DNA of 64,000 nucleotides from G965197005 sp965197005 (GCA_965197005.1 OZ239982.1:2108001-2172000), one strand, 5' to 3'. Numbered from the stretch's first letter, positions 8,508 through 16,533 are shown. Numbers and translations are program-made. The notes: a model not told the origin generated them from the sequence alone.

Positions 8508-10178
8508 ATGCTGACCTACTTAAATATTAAAAACTTTGCCCTAATTAGCCAGTTAGAGCTAGAATTTGCCAACACCATGAGCGTCATTACAGGAGAAACA
8601 GGCGCGGGTAAATCTATTTTACTCGACGCATTAGGCTTAGCACTAGGACAAAGAGCAGATGGCTCAATGGTACGCCATGGTACTGACAAAGCAGACATTC
8701 ACGCACACTTTAGCAACAACCCACAAGCCTCCGCATGGCTTATAGAAAATGACTTAGAACAACATGAAAATGAAGACATCAGCTTACGCCGAGTTCTCAT
8801 GCAAAATGGACGCTCACGCGCCTATATCAATGACCAACCTGTTTCTGCCAACAACTTAAAGCAACTGGCAACCTACCTTATTGAAGTGCACGCCCAACAA
8901 GCACACCAACAACTACTAGAAAAAGACAGTCCACGCAAACTACTAGATGCCTATGCCCAGCTTACCCCCCTAGCGCACAACGTAGCACAGGCTTACCACA
9001 ACTGGCAAAGTGCCCATAAACACTTGCTTCAACTACAAAACAACAACCAAGAAGCGCAAGCAAAACAGCAACTACTAAGCTATCAAGTCCAAGAACTTAA
9101 CGAACTAAACCTACAGCCACAAGAACTAAACAGCCTAGAAACAGAACAAAAGCAACTTGCCAATGCAGAACAACGCCTACTTAACAGCCAACAAGCCAAA
9201 GCCCTTTGCCTAGGTGATGACAACGAAACCCAAGGGCTTAGCCAAAACTTATATTTAGCATGTCAAGCCCTAGCAAACATTGATGATGAACACCCTGCTT
9301 TAATTGAAAGCAAAGACATGCTAAAGCAAGCCAGCATTCAAATAGAAGAAGCCAGTGCCAGCCTTAATCACTACCTAGACAGCATAGATATTAACCCACA
9401 TAAATTAGCACAAACCGAAGAACGCCTTAGTCAAATTTATGCCCTTGCACGCAAACACCACATCAAACCTGAAGAACTGTACCACTATAGCCAGCAACAG
9501 CGTCAAGAATTAGCCGAACTCAGCATGAGCGATGCCCAATTACAACAGCGAGAGCAAGCTGTAAATGCACTATTAAAAACCTACTACACACACGCAGAAC
9601 AACTACAAAAAGCCCGCCTAAAAGCAAAAGACAAACTACAACAAGCAGTACAGCAACAGCTTAGCGAGCTTGCATTAAGCGGTACTCAATTTTTTATTGA
9701 TATCAAGAACAATACAGATAACAGCCCACAAAAACACGGACTTGATGACATACAATTTTTAGTACAAACCAACAGCAACACAACCAAAGGCACACTAGCA
9801 AAAGTTGCCTCAGGAGGAGAATTATCACGCATTAGCCTTGCCATACAAGTAGTCACAGCCGCACAAAGTGGTATTAAAAGTTTAATTTTTGATGAAGTAG
9901 ATGTTGGCATAGGCGGAGCAACAGCCGCCAAAGTAGGACAGCTTCTAGCCCAGCTAGGTGCACAATGCCAAGTAATGTGCGTGACCCACCAAGCACAAGT
10001 TGCCGCTGTTGCCAGCCAACACTTTCAAGTAAGTAAAATAAGTGGCAAACAAGCAGTCCACACCCAAATAAGAGAACTAAATAAAGGCCAAAGAGAAGAT
10101 GAAATTGCACGCATGATAGGCGGTATAGAAATCACCCAAACTACCAAAGCCCATGCCATAGAAATGTTAAACCAATAA
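8508..10178 (+). CDS. recN: DNA repair protein RecN
   Basis: SMC-like ATPase that helps hold and repair broken DNA during recombination. The frame is open further upstream, but the start is set at 8508 (MLTYLNIKNFALI), where the family begins and a GGAG ribosome-binding site lies six bases upstream; this gives 556 residues (E. coli 553). Visible are Walker A GETGAGKSILLDAL near residue 30, a long Gln-rich coiled coil (about 150-370), the signature LAKVASGGELSRISLA, and Walker B IFDEVDVGIGG. It is divergent from grpE and controlled by a sigma-70 promoter under two LexA boxes. Confidence 0.97.
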   Translation: MLTYLNIKNFALISQLELEFANTMSVITGETGAGKSILLDALGLALGQRADGSMVRHGTDKADIHAHFSNNPQASAWLIENDLEQHENEDISLRRVLMQNGRSRAYINDQPVSANNLKQLATYLIEVHAQQAHQQLLEKDSPRKLLDAYAQLTPLAHNVAQAYHNWQSAHKHLLQLQNNNQEAQAKQQLLSYQVQELNELNLQPQELNSLETEQKQLANAEQRLLNSQQAKALCLGDDNETQGLSQNLYLACQALANIDDEHPALIESKDMLKQASIQIEEASASLNHYLDSIDINPHKLAQTEERLSQIYALARKHHIKPEELYHYSQQQRQELAELSMSDAQLQQREQAVNALLKTYYTHAEQLQKARLKAKDKLQQAVQQQLSELALSGTQFFIDIKNNTDNSPQKHGLDDIQFLVQTNSNTTKGTLAKVASGGELSRISLAIQVVTAAQSGIKSLIFDEVDVGIGGATAAKVGQLLAQLGAQCQVMCVTHQAQVAAVASQHFQVSKISGKQAVHTQIRELNKGQREDEIARMIGGIEITQTTKAHAIEMLNQ

Positions 10179-10214
10179 AGCAAGCCAACAACCTAAAAGC
10201 AAGCAAAGCGAAAT

Positions 10215-10463
10215 CTACCTTAGCTGGTTGCGCCAACGATCACACTGATAGTCATCGTACCTTGCTCTATAACGTGTTAATAGCCTTTTCCACTCCTCCA
10301 TATCATCAATCAACCCGCCTTTTTTACGCAAGCGTGCATAATAATCTATTTGATCCTTCAAATACTGGCACTCCGCCAATGTCCCCTCCCTCTTTTGAGC
10401 ATATACATTAGAAAATAAAAAAATACAGCTTAATGCCACAAATACAATCACTCTAACTTGCAT
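10215..10463 (-). CDS. Small exported protein of unknown function
   Basis: An 82-residue protein with a clear signal peptide (hydrophobic residues 4-18, predicted cut after VYA-Q near residue 23). The mature part of about 60 residues is highly charged and helical with two cysteines, one near each end, which could form a disulfide in the periplasm. GGAG stands seven bases before the ATG. It lies 23 bp downstream of hisD on the same strand and is probably cotranscribed. I do not recognise a family. Confidence 0.75.
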   Translation of the reverse strand: MQVRVIVFVALSCIFLFSNVYAQKREGTLAECQYLKDQIDYYARLRKKGGLIDDMEEWKRLLTRYRARYDDYQCDRWRNQLR

Positions 10464-10486
10464 AGACTATCTCCATTAACCCAATA

Positions 10487-11797
10487 TCAATCTTCTTCTA
10501 AAATACGCAACTCCGCCGAGCGTGCATGTGCCGTTAACTGCTCTCCTCTTGCCAATACCGAGGCAACCTGACCCAACTGAGAAGCACCCTCTTTAGAGCA
10601 ATAAATAACCGAAGAACGTTTTTGAAAATCATACACTCCCAAAGGCGAAGAAAAACGAGCCGTACCAGAAGTAGGCAACACATGATTAGGTCCTGCACAA
10701 TAATCCCCCAAAGCCTCTGCCGTATAACGTCCCATAAAAATAGCGCCAGCATGGCGAATATCTGCCAACCAGCTTTCAGGCTCAGCTACCGATAACTCCA
10801 AATGCTCAGGGGCAATGCGATTAATCACCTCCAAACTATCTTGCTTATTTTGAGTTTTAATAAACATGCCACGATTTTGCAATGAAGTTTGAATAATTTG
10901 AGCTCTCTCCATCGTTGGCAACAACCTAGCGATACTCGCCTTAACCGCTTGCAAAAACGCCTCATCATCACTGACTAAAATAGCCTGCGCCTGCTCATCA
11001 TGCTCTGCTTGAGAGAATAAATCCATCGCAATCCAGTCAGGATTGCTTTGTCCATCGCAGAGTACCAATATTTCCGAAGGACCCGCAATCATATCAATAC
11101 CCACCTGCCCAAACACTTCCCGTTTAGCGGTTGCCACATAAATATTGCCAGGACCTACTATTTTATCTACCTGAGGAACGCTTTGAGTGCCATAAGCAAG
11201 TGCAGCCACCGCCTGCGCTCCCCCTATAGTAAAGACCTTAGACACACCCGCTAATGCCGCTGCTGCCAAAACCAACTGGTTATGCTCGCCATCTGGTGTA
11301 GGCACAACCATAACAATCTCCTGCACACCTGCCACATGAGCAGGAATGGCATTCATTAAAACCGAAGACGGATAAGCCGCCTTCCCACCAGGCACATAAA
11401 TACCCACACTATCCATAGGCGTTATTTTCTGCCCCAACTGATTGCCCATATCGTCCGTATATTGCCAAGAACTCTGCAACTGTTTTTTGTGATAGCTTGC
11501 AATTCGATTAACGGCTTGAGTAAGTGCCCCTCTGGTTTTGTCATCAAGCGAGTTCAACGCCTGCTGCAAACTTTCTTGACTTAACAACAACTGCTTAATA
11601 TCTGTAGCAGGGTGTCTATCAAACTCTTGAGTGTATGCCAACAAAGCAGCATCTCCTTGGCTACGAACCTGTGCAATAATCTGTTTCACTTTCTCTTGAA
11701 CCAAACCATCAGACACACTATCCCACGCCAAACGCTGATCAAGCTGGGCTTGATAATCCGCCGCTTGAGTATTGAGCTGTAATAGATTGAGTTTCAT
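10487..11797 (-). CDS. hisD: Histidinol dehydrogenase
   Basis: Zinc- and NAD-dependent enzyme that oxidises L-histidinol to histidine in two steps, the last of the pathway. The 436-residue length is normal. Motifs seen are the family signature GIDMIAGPSEILVL, the zinc-ligand stretch SQAEHDEQAQA, the catalytic RIAPEHLEL (Glu-His), and DYCAGPNHVLPT. No other his gene lies in the window, so the pathway is scattered or hisG and hisC are elsewhere. A GAG-type ribosome-binding site precedes the ATG. A 7-bp dyad (11819-11825 with 11833-11839) lies in its leader. Confidence 0.97.
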   Translation of the reverse strand: MKLNLLQLNTQAADYQAQLDQRLAWDSVSDGLVQEKVKQIIAQVRSQGDAALLAYTQEFDRHPATDIKQLLLSQESLQQALNSLDDKTRGALTQAVNRIASYHKKQLQSSWQYTDDMGNQLGQKITPMDSVGIYVPGGKAAYPSSVLMNAIPAHVAGVQEIVMVVPTPDGEHNQLVLAAAALAGVSKVFTIGGAQAVAALAYGTQSVPQVDKIVGPGNIYVATAKREVFGQVGIDMIAGPSEILVLCDGQSNPDWIAMDLFSQAEHDEQAQAILVSDDEAFLQAVKASIARLLPTMERAQIIQTSLQNRGMFIKTQNKQDSLEVINRIAPEHLELSVAEPESWLADIRHAGAIFMGRYTAEALGDYCAGPNHVLPTSGTARFSSPLGVYDFQKRSSVIYCSKEGASQLGQVASVLARGEQLTAHARSAELRILEED

Positions 11798-12169
11798 ATT
11801 TTATCTCTGTTTAAAATCACAATGAATTAAGCTCATTGTACCAGAGTTAAGACCTAGATTAATGGGTTTTTTACACTTAACTTATTTGCACGCACAAAGA
11901 CAAACACCTAGCCAGCTCCCTACCTGCAAACACCTAAACCTCCGCTATTTCTGTATATACCATTTAAAAAAACAACCCATTTTCTATTTTCATGCTTTTT
12001 TTATTTTGTCAATCCCCAATATTAGGGATTGTTCAAGTTTGATTTCTTATTTATTCTACTTTCTAACATGCAACTTTAAGTGTATTTAACCCTTAGGCTT
12101 GTTTGTTTTTTTAGTTTCTTATTTGGTTAGCCCCTTATTTAAAATTAGATAAGGGGTTTTTTTGTGCTT
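11798..12169. other. Gene-poor 370-bp stretch with hairpins
   Basis: No convincing protein gene. It holds the hisD leader dyad, a 7-bp stem CAATCCC/GGGATTG (12010-12016 with 12025-12031), and a rightward terminator at its end. A small RNA read rightward and ending at that terminator is possible but no promoter is obvious. Confidence 0.4.
12129..12163 (+). terminator. Rightward intrinsic terminator without an obvious gene
   Basis: Stem CCCCTTAT (12131-12138) and ATAAGGGG (12149-12156) followed by seven T residues. No rightward protein gene precedes it within 2 kb, as hisD points the other way. Confidence 0.8.
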
Positions 12170-12310
12170 TTATTCTGCTTTAATAAATAACAACAAGACA
12201 ACAAAAATAGCAATAGATAGTAGCAAGGAAAAATACAATACCGTATCAATACGTATCAGCGTTGCTAGCATCTTTTTTGTTTTATAATCCAAATTCTGTT
12301 TATATTCCAT
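12170..12310 (-). CDS. Possible 46-residue single-span membrane protein
   Basis: A short frame starting at ATG 12310 and ending at TAA 12170. It begins MEYKQNLDYKTKKMLATLIR and continues into a hydrophobic segment of about 20 residues (about 24-43), ending KAE. GGGA lies five bases before the ATG. A charged N-terminus plus one membrane helix is common among small regulatory membrane proteins, but no family is recognised. Conservation elsewhere would be needed to prove it is translated. Confidence 0.45.
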   Translation of the reverse strand: MEYKQNLDYKTKKMLATLIRIDTVLYFSLLLSIAIFVVLLLFIKAE

Positions 12311-12416
12311 GCTTATCCCTTTACTTAGATTTATGACTATAAATGATGCACTTATTTTTATTTAAGTGCATGACATAGGCTTTTAAATATTTAAAAAATG
12401 GTCAATAACAAATAAA

Positions 12417-12451
12417 TAGATTGCCGTCTGTTATTTATTTGTATTACCTCT
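12417..12451. repeat. 35-bp direct repeat, copy 1
   Basis: Identical over 35 bp to 13535-13569. It begins TAGATTGCCGTCTG and ends GTATTACCTCT. This copy overlaps a hairpin with 11-bp arms (12408-12418 and 12432-12442) that is absent at copy 2. Confidence 0.9.
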
Positions 12452-12492
12452 GACCTTTTGAATTAGTCAGCACTAATACCCAATACCCCAAA

Positions 12493-13488
12493 CTATCTGG
12501 TGCGCACTAACCGCACACGACGCTTACCGTCCTTATTACTGCTGTAGTCGTAGCCATCGCCAAAGTTCACCCCCCACGCACCGCTATTGAGGCCCGCATC
12601 GGGGGAAGAAGACCAATAAAAGCTAAAGCCAGCTGCCGTATTTTTAAACAGGACGTTAATTTTAGGTTTGCCGCTTGGTCTATTTGTATCAACCAATGAT
12701 TTCAGTTCATTGAATTTTTTATCGCCTTTACCTGTGGGCATGCGCCAATCGCTAAAGCCACACCATGTTTCTTGATTGACATCAGCTACAAATTTTTCTG
12801 TATCACAACGACCTTTAGTTGCACATGTACTGGCATTTGCGGGGCTTGCTTTGCCTTGTGCGCCTGCGGCTTGTGTGCTGTCGTACCAAGTGTATTCATG
12901 GTCTTTACCGTGCAAGCCACTTGCCTGCTTTAACTCCCAAATTAGGTTGTTTTTGATATCCACTACGCATTTATCTTGGTTATCTCGCATGGTATAAAAA
13001 TGCTCGCCTTTTGTTACAAACAAAGTATCGGTTGGCAAGGCAGGTGTGCTGGTATTGCCATTAACCACAGACATAACCACCGCATAGCGTGTATCGCCTT
13101 TATTGAGATTTTTAAATATGTGGCTCGTCTTGCCTGCTACAAGATTGATTTTAGTGGTTTGTTTTTGGGGGTTGCTATTACTGGTCAGTGCCTCTAGCTG
13201 TTGAGCGGTTTTACCTGTTAAATCACTTTGAGCTGTGTATACCACAAACTCCGCCACGTCTTTGGGTTTTTGCCACTCAAGTGCATACTGCTCAACACTA
13301 TTTTTATCAACGGTAATTTTAAATTGCACTTTTGTGGGTGCAGCGATTGTAACGGTTTTCTTGCTATCGGCATCATTACCGCCGCCACTGCCACCACAGG
13401 AGGATAATAAAAATCCTAACAATAGGGGGGCTAAAAACTGAAAAAAATTCAAACACTTAGTGTGTTGGTTAATAGAATATATCATCAT
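12493..13488 (-). CDS. Lipoprotein with fibronectin-like and DUF1566 (Lcl-type) domains
   Basis: A 331-residue protein with a lipoprotein signal: hydrophobic residues 14-30 and lipobox LLSSC, Cys31, followed by a Gly/Ser linker. Residues about 50-160 look like a fibronectin type III beta sandwich. Residues about 165-331 form a DUF1566 domain with the typical WCGFSDWRMPTGKG and YWSSSPD, ending in the usual RRVRLVRTR. This C-type-lectin-like fold is common in surface adhesins. Cysteines at DKCVVD, STCATKGRC and TWCGF could form disulfides. AAGGAG gives the start. The gene sits between two 35-bp direct repeats. A role in surface binding is inference. Confidence 0.85.
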   Translation of the reverse strand: MMIYSINQHTKCLNFFQFLAPLLLGFLLSSCGGSGGGNDADSKKTVTIAAPTKVQFKITVDKNSVEQYALEWQKPKDVAEFVVYTAQSDLTGKTAQQLEALTSNSNPQKQTTKINLVAGKTSHIFKNLNKGDTRYAVVMSVVNGNTSTPALPTDTLFVTKGEHFYTMRDNQDKCVVDIKNNLIWELKQASGLHGKDHEYTWYDSTQAAGAQGKASPANASTCATKGRCDTEKFVADVNQETWCGFSDWRMPTGKGDKKFNELKSLVDTNRPSGKPKINVLFKNTAAGFSFYWSSSPDAGLNSGAWGVNFGDGYDYSSNKDGKRRVRLVRTR

Positions 13489-13534
13489 AATAACTCCTTG
13501 CTAATGGTTTATTTCTATGCTGGTATAAGTTAGC

Positions 13535-13569
13535 TAGATTGCCGTCTGTTATTTATTTGTATTACCTCT
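13535..13569. repeat. 35-bp direct repeat, copy 2
   Basis: Identical to 12417-12451; it lies in the 5' leader of the DUF1566 lipoprotein gene. The unit between the two copies is about 1.1 kb and holds only that gene. Confidence 0.9.
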
Positions 13570-13686
13570 ACAAATATTGCAGCCAATCCCATTATGCTGG
13601 CTTTATTTAAGTCTATGCCGAGCATGACCTAGCACCTGCTATGTCGCATTTGCTAGAATTAGGCGGTAGCATAATGGACTTTATAA

Positions 13687-13723
13687 GTCATTTCCCGCCA
13701 AAATAGGGTCATTTCTCGCCAAA
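13687..13723 (-). promoter_or_regulatory. Tandem 16-bp direct repeats spaced 21 bp (AraC-type operator candidate)
   Basis: GTCATTTCCCGCCAAA (13687-13702) and GTCATTTCTCGCCAAA (13708-13723) differ at one base and repeat every 21 bp. That is two DNA turns, the spacing at which AraC-family proteins bind half-sites. On the minus strand a weak -10-like TATGCT follows, with the proximal repeat where an activator would contact the -35 region. Targets could be the DUF1566 gene downstream; the regulator could be the neighbouring AraC-family protein. Confidence 0.5.
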
Positions 13724-13775
13724 TTTGAATTTTTTTATTGTTTATACCGTTAAGCGCTACCCTTTTCAGGGAGGG

Positions 13776-14054
13776 CAGAGGACTGAGGACTGAGGACTGA
13801 GGACTGAGAACTGGGGACTGGGGACTGGGGACTGGGGACTGGGGACTGGGGACTGGGGACTGGGGACTGGGGACTGAGGACTGGGGACTGGGGACTGAGG
13901 ACTGAGGACTGAGGACTGAGGACTGAGGACTGAGGACTGAGGACTGAGGACTGGGGACTGGGGACTGGGGACTGAGGACTGAGGACTGAGGACTGAGGAC
14001 TGAGGACTGAGGACTGAGGACTGAGGACTGAGGACTGAGGACTGAGGACTGAGG
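13776..14054. repeat. Heptanucleotide tandem array, about 40 units
   Basis: Units of GAGGACT and GGGGACT on the plus strand in blocks: a few GAGGACT, about nine GGGGACT, then mixed blocks and a final run of about a dozen GAGGACT. A single variant unit (GAGAACT) is near the left end. The array runs straight into GGATTTACCCAGC of the hairpin element. Confidence 0.95.
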
Positions 14055-14090
14055 ATTTACCCAGCAATTTGCAACGCATAGCGCTGGGCG
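14055..14090. repeat. GC-rich hairpin element, copy at the array edge
   Basis: Arms CCCAGC (14060-14065) and GCTGGG (14083-14088) with TTGCAACGCAT in between; entered by the conserved GGATTTACCCAGC. Same family as elements at 24.5-24.75, 48.2 and 49.1-49.2 kb. Confidence 0.85.
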
Positions 14091-14095
14091 GGGGT

Positions 14096-15091
14096 CTAAG
14101 ACTTGAAATCTAAATCCCAACTGCGAAAAGCACGACGAAAATTAGAGGTGTTGTTATAACCCAGCAAAAAACCCACTTCTTGAATTTTTAGACCCTTATC
14201 AAAATAATCAAGTGCCATTTGATACTTTACTTTTTTGATAATATCACCAAAGCGCACATTTTCTTTTTGCAATAAACGAGACATAGTTCGCTCAGAGAGG
14301 TTAAGTATGTTGGCAACTTGCTCAAAGCTCAAAAGAGCCTCCTGTTTTTTTAGCATCAAACACATGATTTTTTCATTTAAAGGCGCATTTCCATATGACT
14401 TTTGTAGTTCTTCTCGACATAGCTTTGCTGCTTGTTCAAACGCATCTTTATCAGCAATTAATAAAGGTTTATCCACCTCCTCTAAGGGAAAAGCAAAGCC
14501 TGTCCAAGACTGGTCATATAGCAACTCACAAGCAAATAAACTGTGCGCTAGTATAAAATTTTTATTTTTAGGAAAAGAAAATGCCACCCGTGTAAATTGA
14601 GCATTGCCCATAGTAATGTAATCAAATACATTCTTAATTGCTAACATCATGACTTCAAACGTCAAGCGTTCAATCTTGCCTAATGGCCTAGCAGCTTGTA
14701 TCTGCATGTGTAAAAAACCATTTTTAACACAGCTTTTAACTAAAACTAAATCTGTACGTAAGGGTAAAAATTTGACAAACACTTCAACAAACTGGCGAAT
14801 AGAAGCGCAGTTCATCGCCACATAGCCCAATGAACCATGAGTATTAATCAATAAATTTTTACCTACCATTAAAGCAATATTAGCGTTAGTAAAGTGCTCT
14901 GCCTGCAAAATAAATTGCTCAAACTCCTGCCAGCTAAAACTGACCACGGGCTCTTCTAAACGCTCGGAGTTAAAGCCCGTTGCTTGTAAAAATTTTTTAC
15001 CATTGCCTTTTATATGTTGTACTTGCTTAATAATTTGCTGCACATAATATGAGGGCAAAAGCACGTTATCAGAAATAATATTATTATCCAT
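14096..15091 (-). CDS. AraC-family transcriptional regulator (OruR/ArgR-like N-terminal domain)
   Basis: A 331-residue protein with the N-terminal arabinose-binding-like domain of the OruR type (GKNLLINTHGSLGYVAMNC, about residues 20-205) and a C-terminal AraC helix-turn-helix (about 245-331: SFEQVANILNLSERTMSRLL, then VGFLLGYNNTSNFRRAFRSW). The usual ending after that tryptophan, Gly-x-Ser-Pro-x-x-Tyr-Arg, is missing; the protein stops at DLDFKS, only 5 bp before the hairpin repeat. The tail may have been lost when the repeat formed, and the regulator may be impaired. The ligand is unknown. Confidence 0.85.
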   Translation of the reverse strand: MDNNIISDNVLLPSYYVQQIIKQVQHIKGNGKKFLQATGFNSERLEEPVVSFSWQEFEQFILQAEHFTNANIALMVGKNLLINTHGSLGYVAMNCASIRQFVEVFVKFLPLRTDLVLVKSCVKNGFLHMQIQAARPLGKIERLTFEVMMLAIKNVFDYITMGNAQFTRVAFSFPKNKNFILAHSLFACELLYDQSWTGFAFPLEEVDKPLLIADKDAFEQAAKLCREELQKSYGNAPLNEKIMCLMLKKQEALLSFEQVANILNLSERTMSRLLQKENVRFGDIIKKVKYQMALDYFDKGLKIQEVGFLLGYNNTSNFRRAFRSWDLDFKS

Positions 15092-15330
15092 AATTACTTT
15101 TTATACTAATTAATCATTACACTCGTATATAAGTAGCACAAACTGTTTTGCTACTAACCCAAAGTTAGCACCTTATGCTAAGCCACTTAGTAAAATAGAA
15201 AGAGAGCCATGTTGACTAAACATGTATTTTCACAGCAAAAGGCGTTTTTTAATCAGATAGCAAGAATACATAATTTATAAACAAATACAAGAAAAAATCA
15301 ACAGGATAAAAATGTATTAATAAATACCGA
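15092..15330. other. Upstream region of the AraC-family gene
   Basis: No gene seen. The only structure noted is a short inverted repeat CATGTT (15208-15213) and AACATG (15219-15224), which could be an operator. Confidence 0.4.
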
Positions 15331-15505
15331 TAGGCTTTATAGCAGACTAAAAATAGGCTTTTACCAAAGCGGCGAGGACGGGCTAAAAAGATATATTTAT
15401 AGGCATTGATTAAGCATAGGCAATTTGGGTTTTGTCTATGTATAGGAGGCTGTCTTCTCGTATTTCACTTAGCGTTTGTATGCCGATGGGGAGTTTTTGT
15501 GTCAT
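15331..15505 (-). pseudogene. Relic of the 5' end of an AAA-ATPase/PD-(D/E)XK gene
   Basis: From the ATG at 15505 this stretch reads MTQKLPIGIQTLSEIRED and continues as the first 50 or so codons of the intact gene at 46546-48087, with few substitutions. One base is missing (GATTAAGCATAGG against GATTAAGTCATAGG), so the frame breaks near codon 30. Similarity stops just after the RRFGKS Walker A codons; the rest of the gene is absent. About 60 bp upstream of the ATG are also conserved, up to the ispH stop codon. Confidence 0.85.
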
Positions 15506-15570
15506 AACCGTTTCCTGCCGTTGGGTTTAAAAAGTATACAAACAATGCAAGACCGAGTAAAACCTTGGTA

Positions 15571-16533
15571 TCAAGGTTCAGAGGGTTTGGTTACGTCTTT
15601 TAGGCGTAGTTCTTTGGGCAAAGAAAAAGAGATGTTCTCTTCTTTACCTTGAATTTCTTCAGGTATGCTGCCGCCCATTGCTATCAGCTTGGCAAGCACT
15701 TGTTGAATAAGTATGTCAGGGGCAGAGGCACCTGCGGTTACGCCTACGGTTTGTATTTGTTGAAACCAGTCGTCTTGTATTTCATCGGCATTGTCAATAA
15801 GGTAGGCCGTCGCTCCCATGCGCTCACCCAACTCTCGTAAGCGGTTGGAGTTGGAGCTGTTGGGCGAGCCGACTACCAGTAACAGCTCACAGTTTCCACC
15901 TAGGGTTTTAACGGCATCTTGACGGTTTTGTGTGGCGTAGCAGATGTCGTCTTTGCGAGGTCCTTGAATATTTGGAAAGCGGGTTCTTAGGGCATCAATG
16001 ACTTTGGCGGTGTCGTCCATTGAGAGGGTGGTTTGGGTTACATAGTGTAGGTTGTCTGGGTTGATTACGTTAAGTTCTTGTACGTCTTGCTCGTCTTCAA
16101 CCAGATACATATCGCCCCCTTGAGCATGGTCAAACTGTCCCATTGTGCCTTCTACTTCTGGGTGTCCTTTGTGTCCAATAAGTATACATTCGCTGCCTGT
16201 TTTGCTGTAGCGTGCCACTTCTAAATGCACTTTGGTAACCAGTGGGCAGGTGGCATCAAATACTTTAAGCCCTCGGTTTTCGGCTTCTTGACGAACGGCT
16301 TTGGAGACACCATGGGCGGAGAATATGACGATGTTGTCATTGGGTACTTGGTGTAGTTCATCAACAAAAATTGCCCCTCGTTGGCGTAGGTCGTTGACTA
16401 CAAATTTGTTATGTACGACTTCATGGCGCACATAGATGGGCGGCTCAAATAGTTCTAAGGCTCTATCAACTATCTCGATGGCTCGGTCAACCCCAGCGCA
16501 AAAACCTCTTGGATTTGCCAGCTTAATTTGCAT
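15571..16533 (-). CDS. ispH: 4-hydroxy-3-methylbut-2-enyl diphosphate reductase
   Basis: Iron-sulfur enzyme for the last step of the MEP isoprenoid pathway, making IPP and DMAPP. The 320-residue protein carries the three cluster cysteines in RGFCAGVDRA (Cys12), DATCPLVTKVH and DICYATQNRQDAV, and the EVEGT and SSNSNRL stretches of the active site. A GAGGT ribosome-binding site lies inside the end of fkpB, which overlaps by 11 bp. It is the last gene of the rpsT/murJ-ribF-ileS-lspA-fkpB-ispH run and abuts the nuclease-gene relic. Confidence 0.98.
   Translation of the reverse strand: MQIKLANPRGFCAGVDRAIEIVDRALELFEPPIYVRHEVVHNKFVVNDLRQRGAIFVDELHQVPNDNIVIFSAHGVSKAVRQEAENRGLKVFDATCPLVTKVHLEVARYSKTGSECILIGHKGHPEVEGTMGQFDHAQGGDMYLVEDEQDVQELNVINPDNLHYVTQTTLSMDDTAKVIDALRTRFPNIQGPRKDDICYATQNRQDAVKTLGGNCELLLVVGSPNSSNSNRLRELGERMGATAYLIDNADEIQDDWFQQIQTVGVTAGASAPDILIQQVLAKLIAMGGSIPEEIQGKEENISFSLPKELRLKDVTKPSEP

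Larger units (their letters stand above)
13489..14095. other. Regulatory and repeat-rich gap between DUF1566 gene and AraC regulator
   Basis: Contains direct repeat copy 2, a pair of AraC-style 16-bp direct repeats, the 279-bp heptamer array and a GC-rich hairpin. Frames open across the array are artefacts of the 7-bp period. Confidence 0.9.

Noticed and set aside
11862..12089. 75-residue frame in the gap after hisD
   Set aside because: No ribosome-binding site, low-complexity composition, no domain; it crosses a hairpin.
12129..12163. Terminator for the 46-residue minus-strand frame
   Set aside because: On the minus strand the stem is not followed by T residues.
12417..13569. Integron cassette
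   Set aside because: No attC-like core sites (GTTRRRY) in the right arrangement and no integrase in the window.
13659..14120. Long frames encoding repeats of SVLSPQS across the GAGGACT array
   Set aside because: A 7-bp unit free of stops stays open in all frames and gives a 7-residue repeat; no ribosome-binding site and no gene-like composition.
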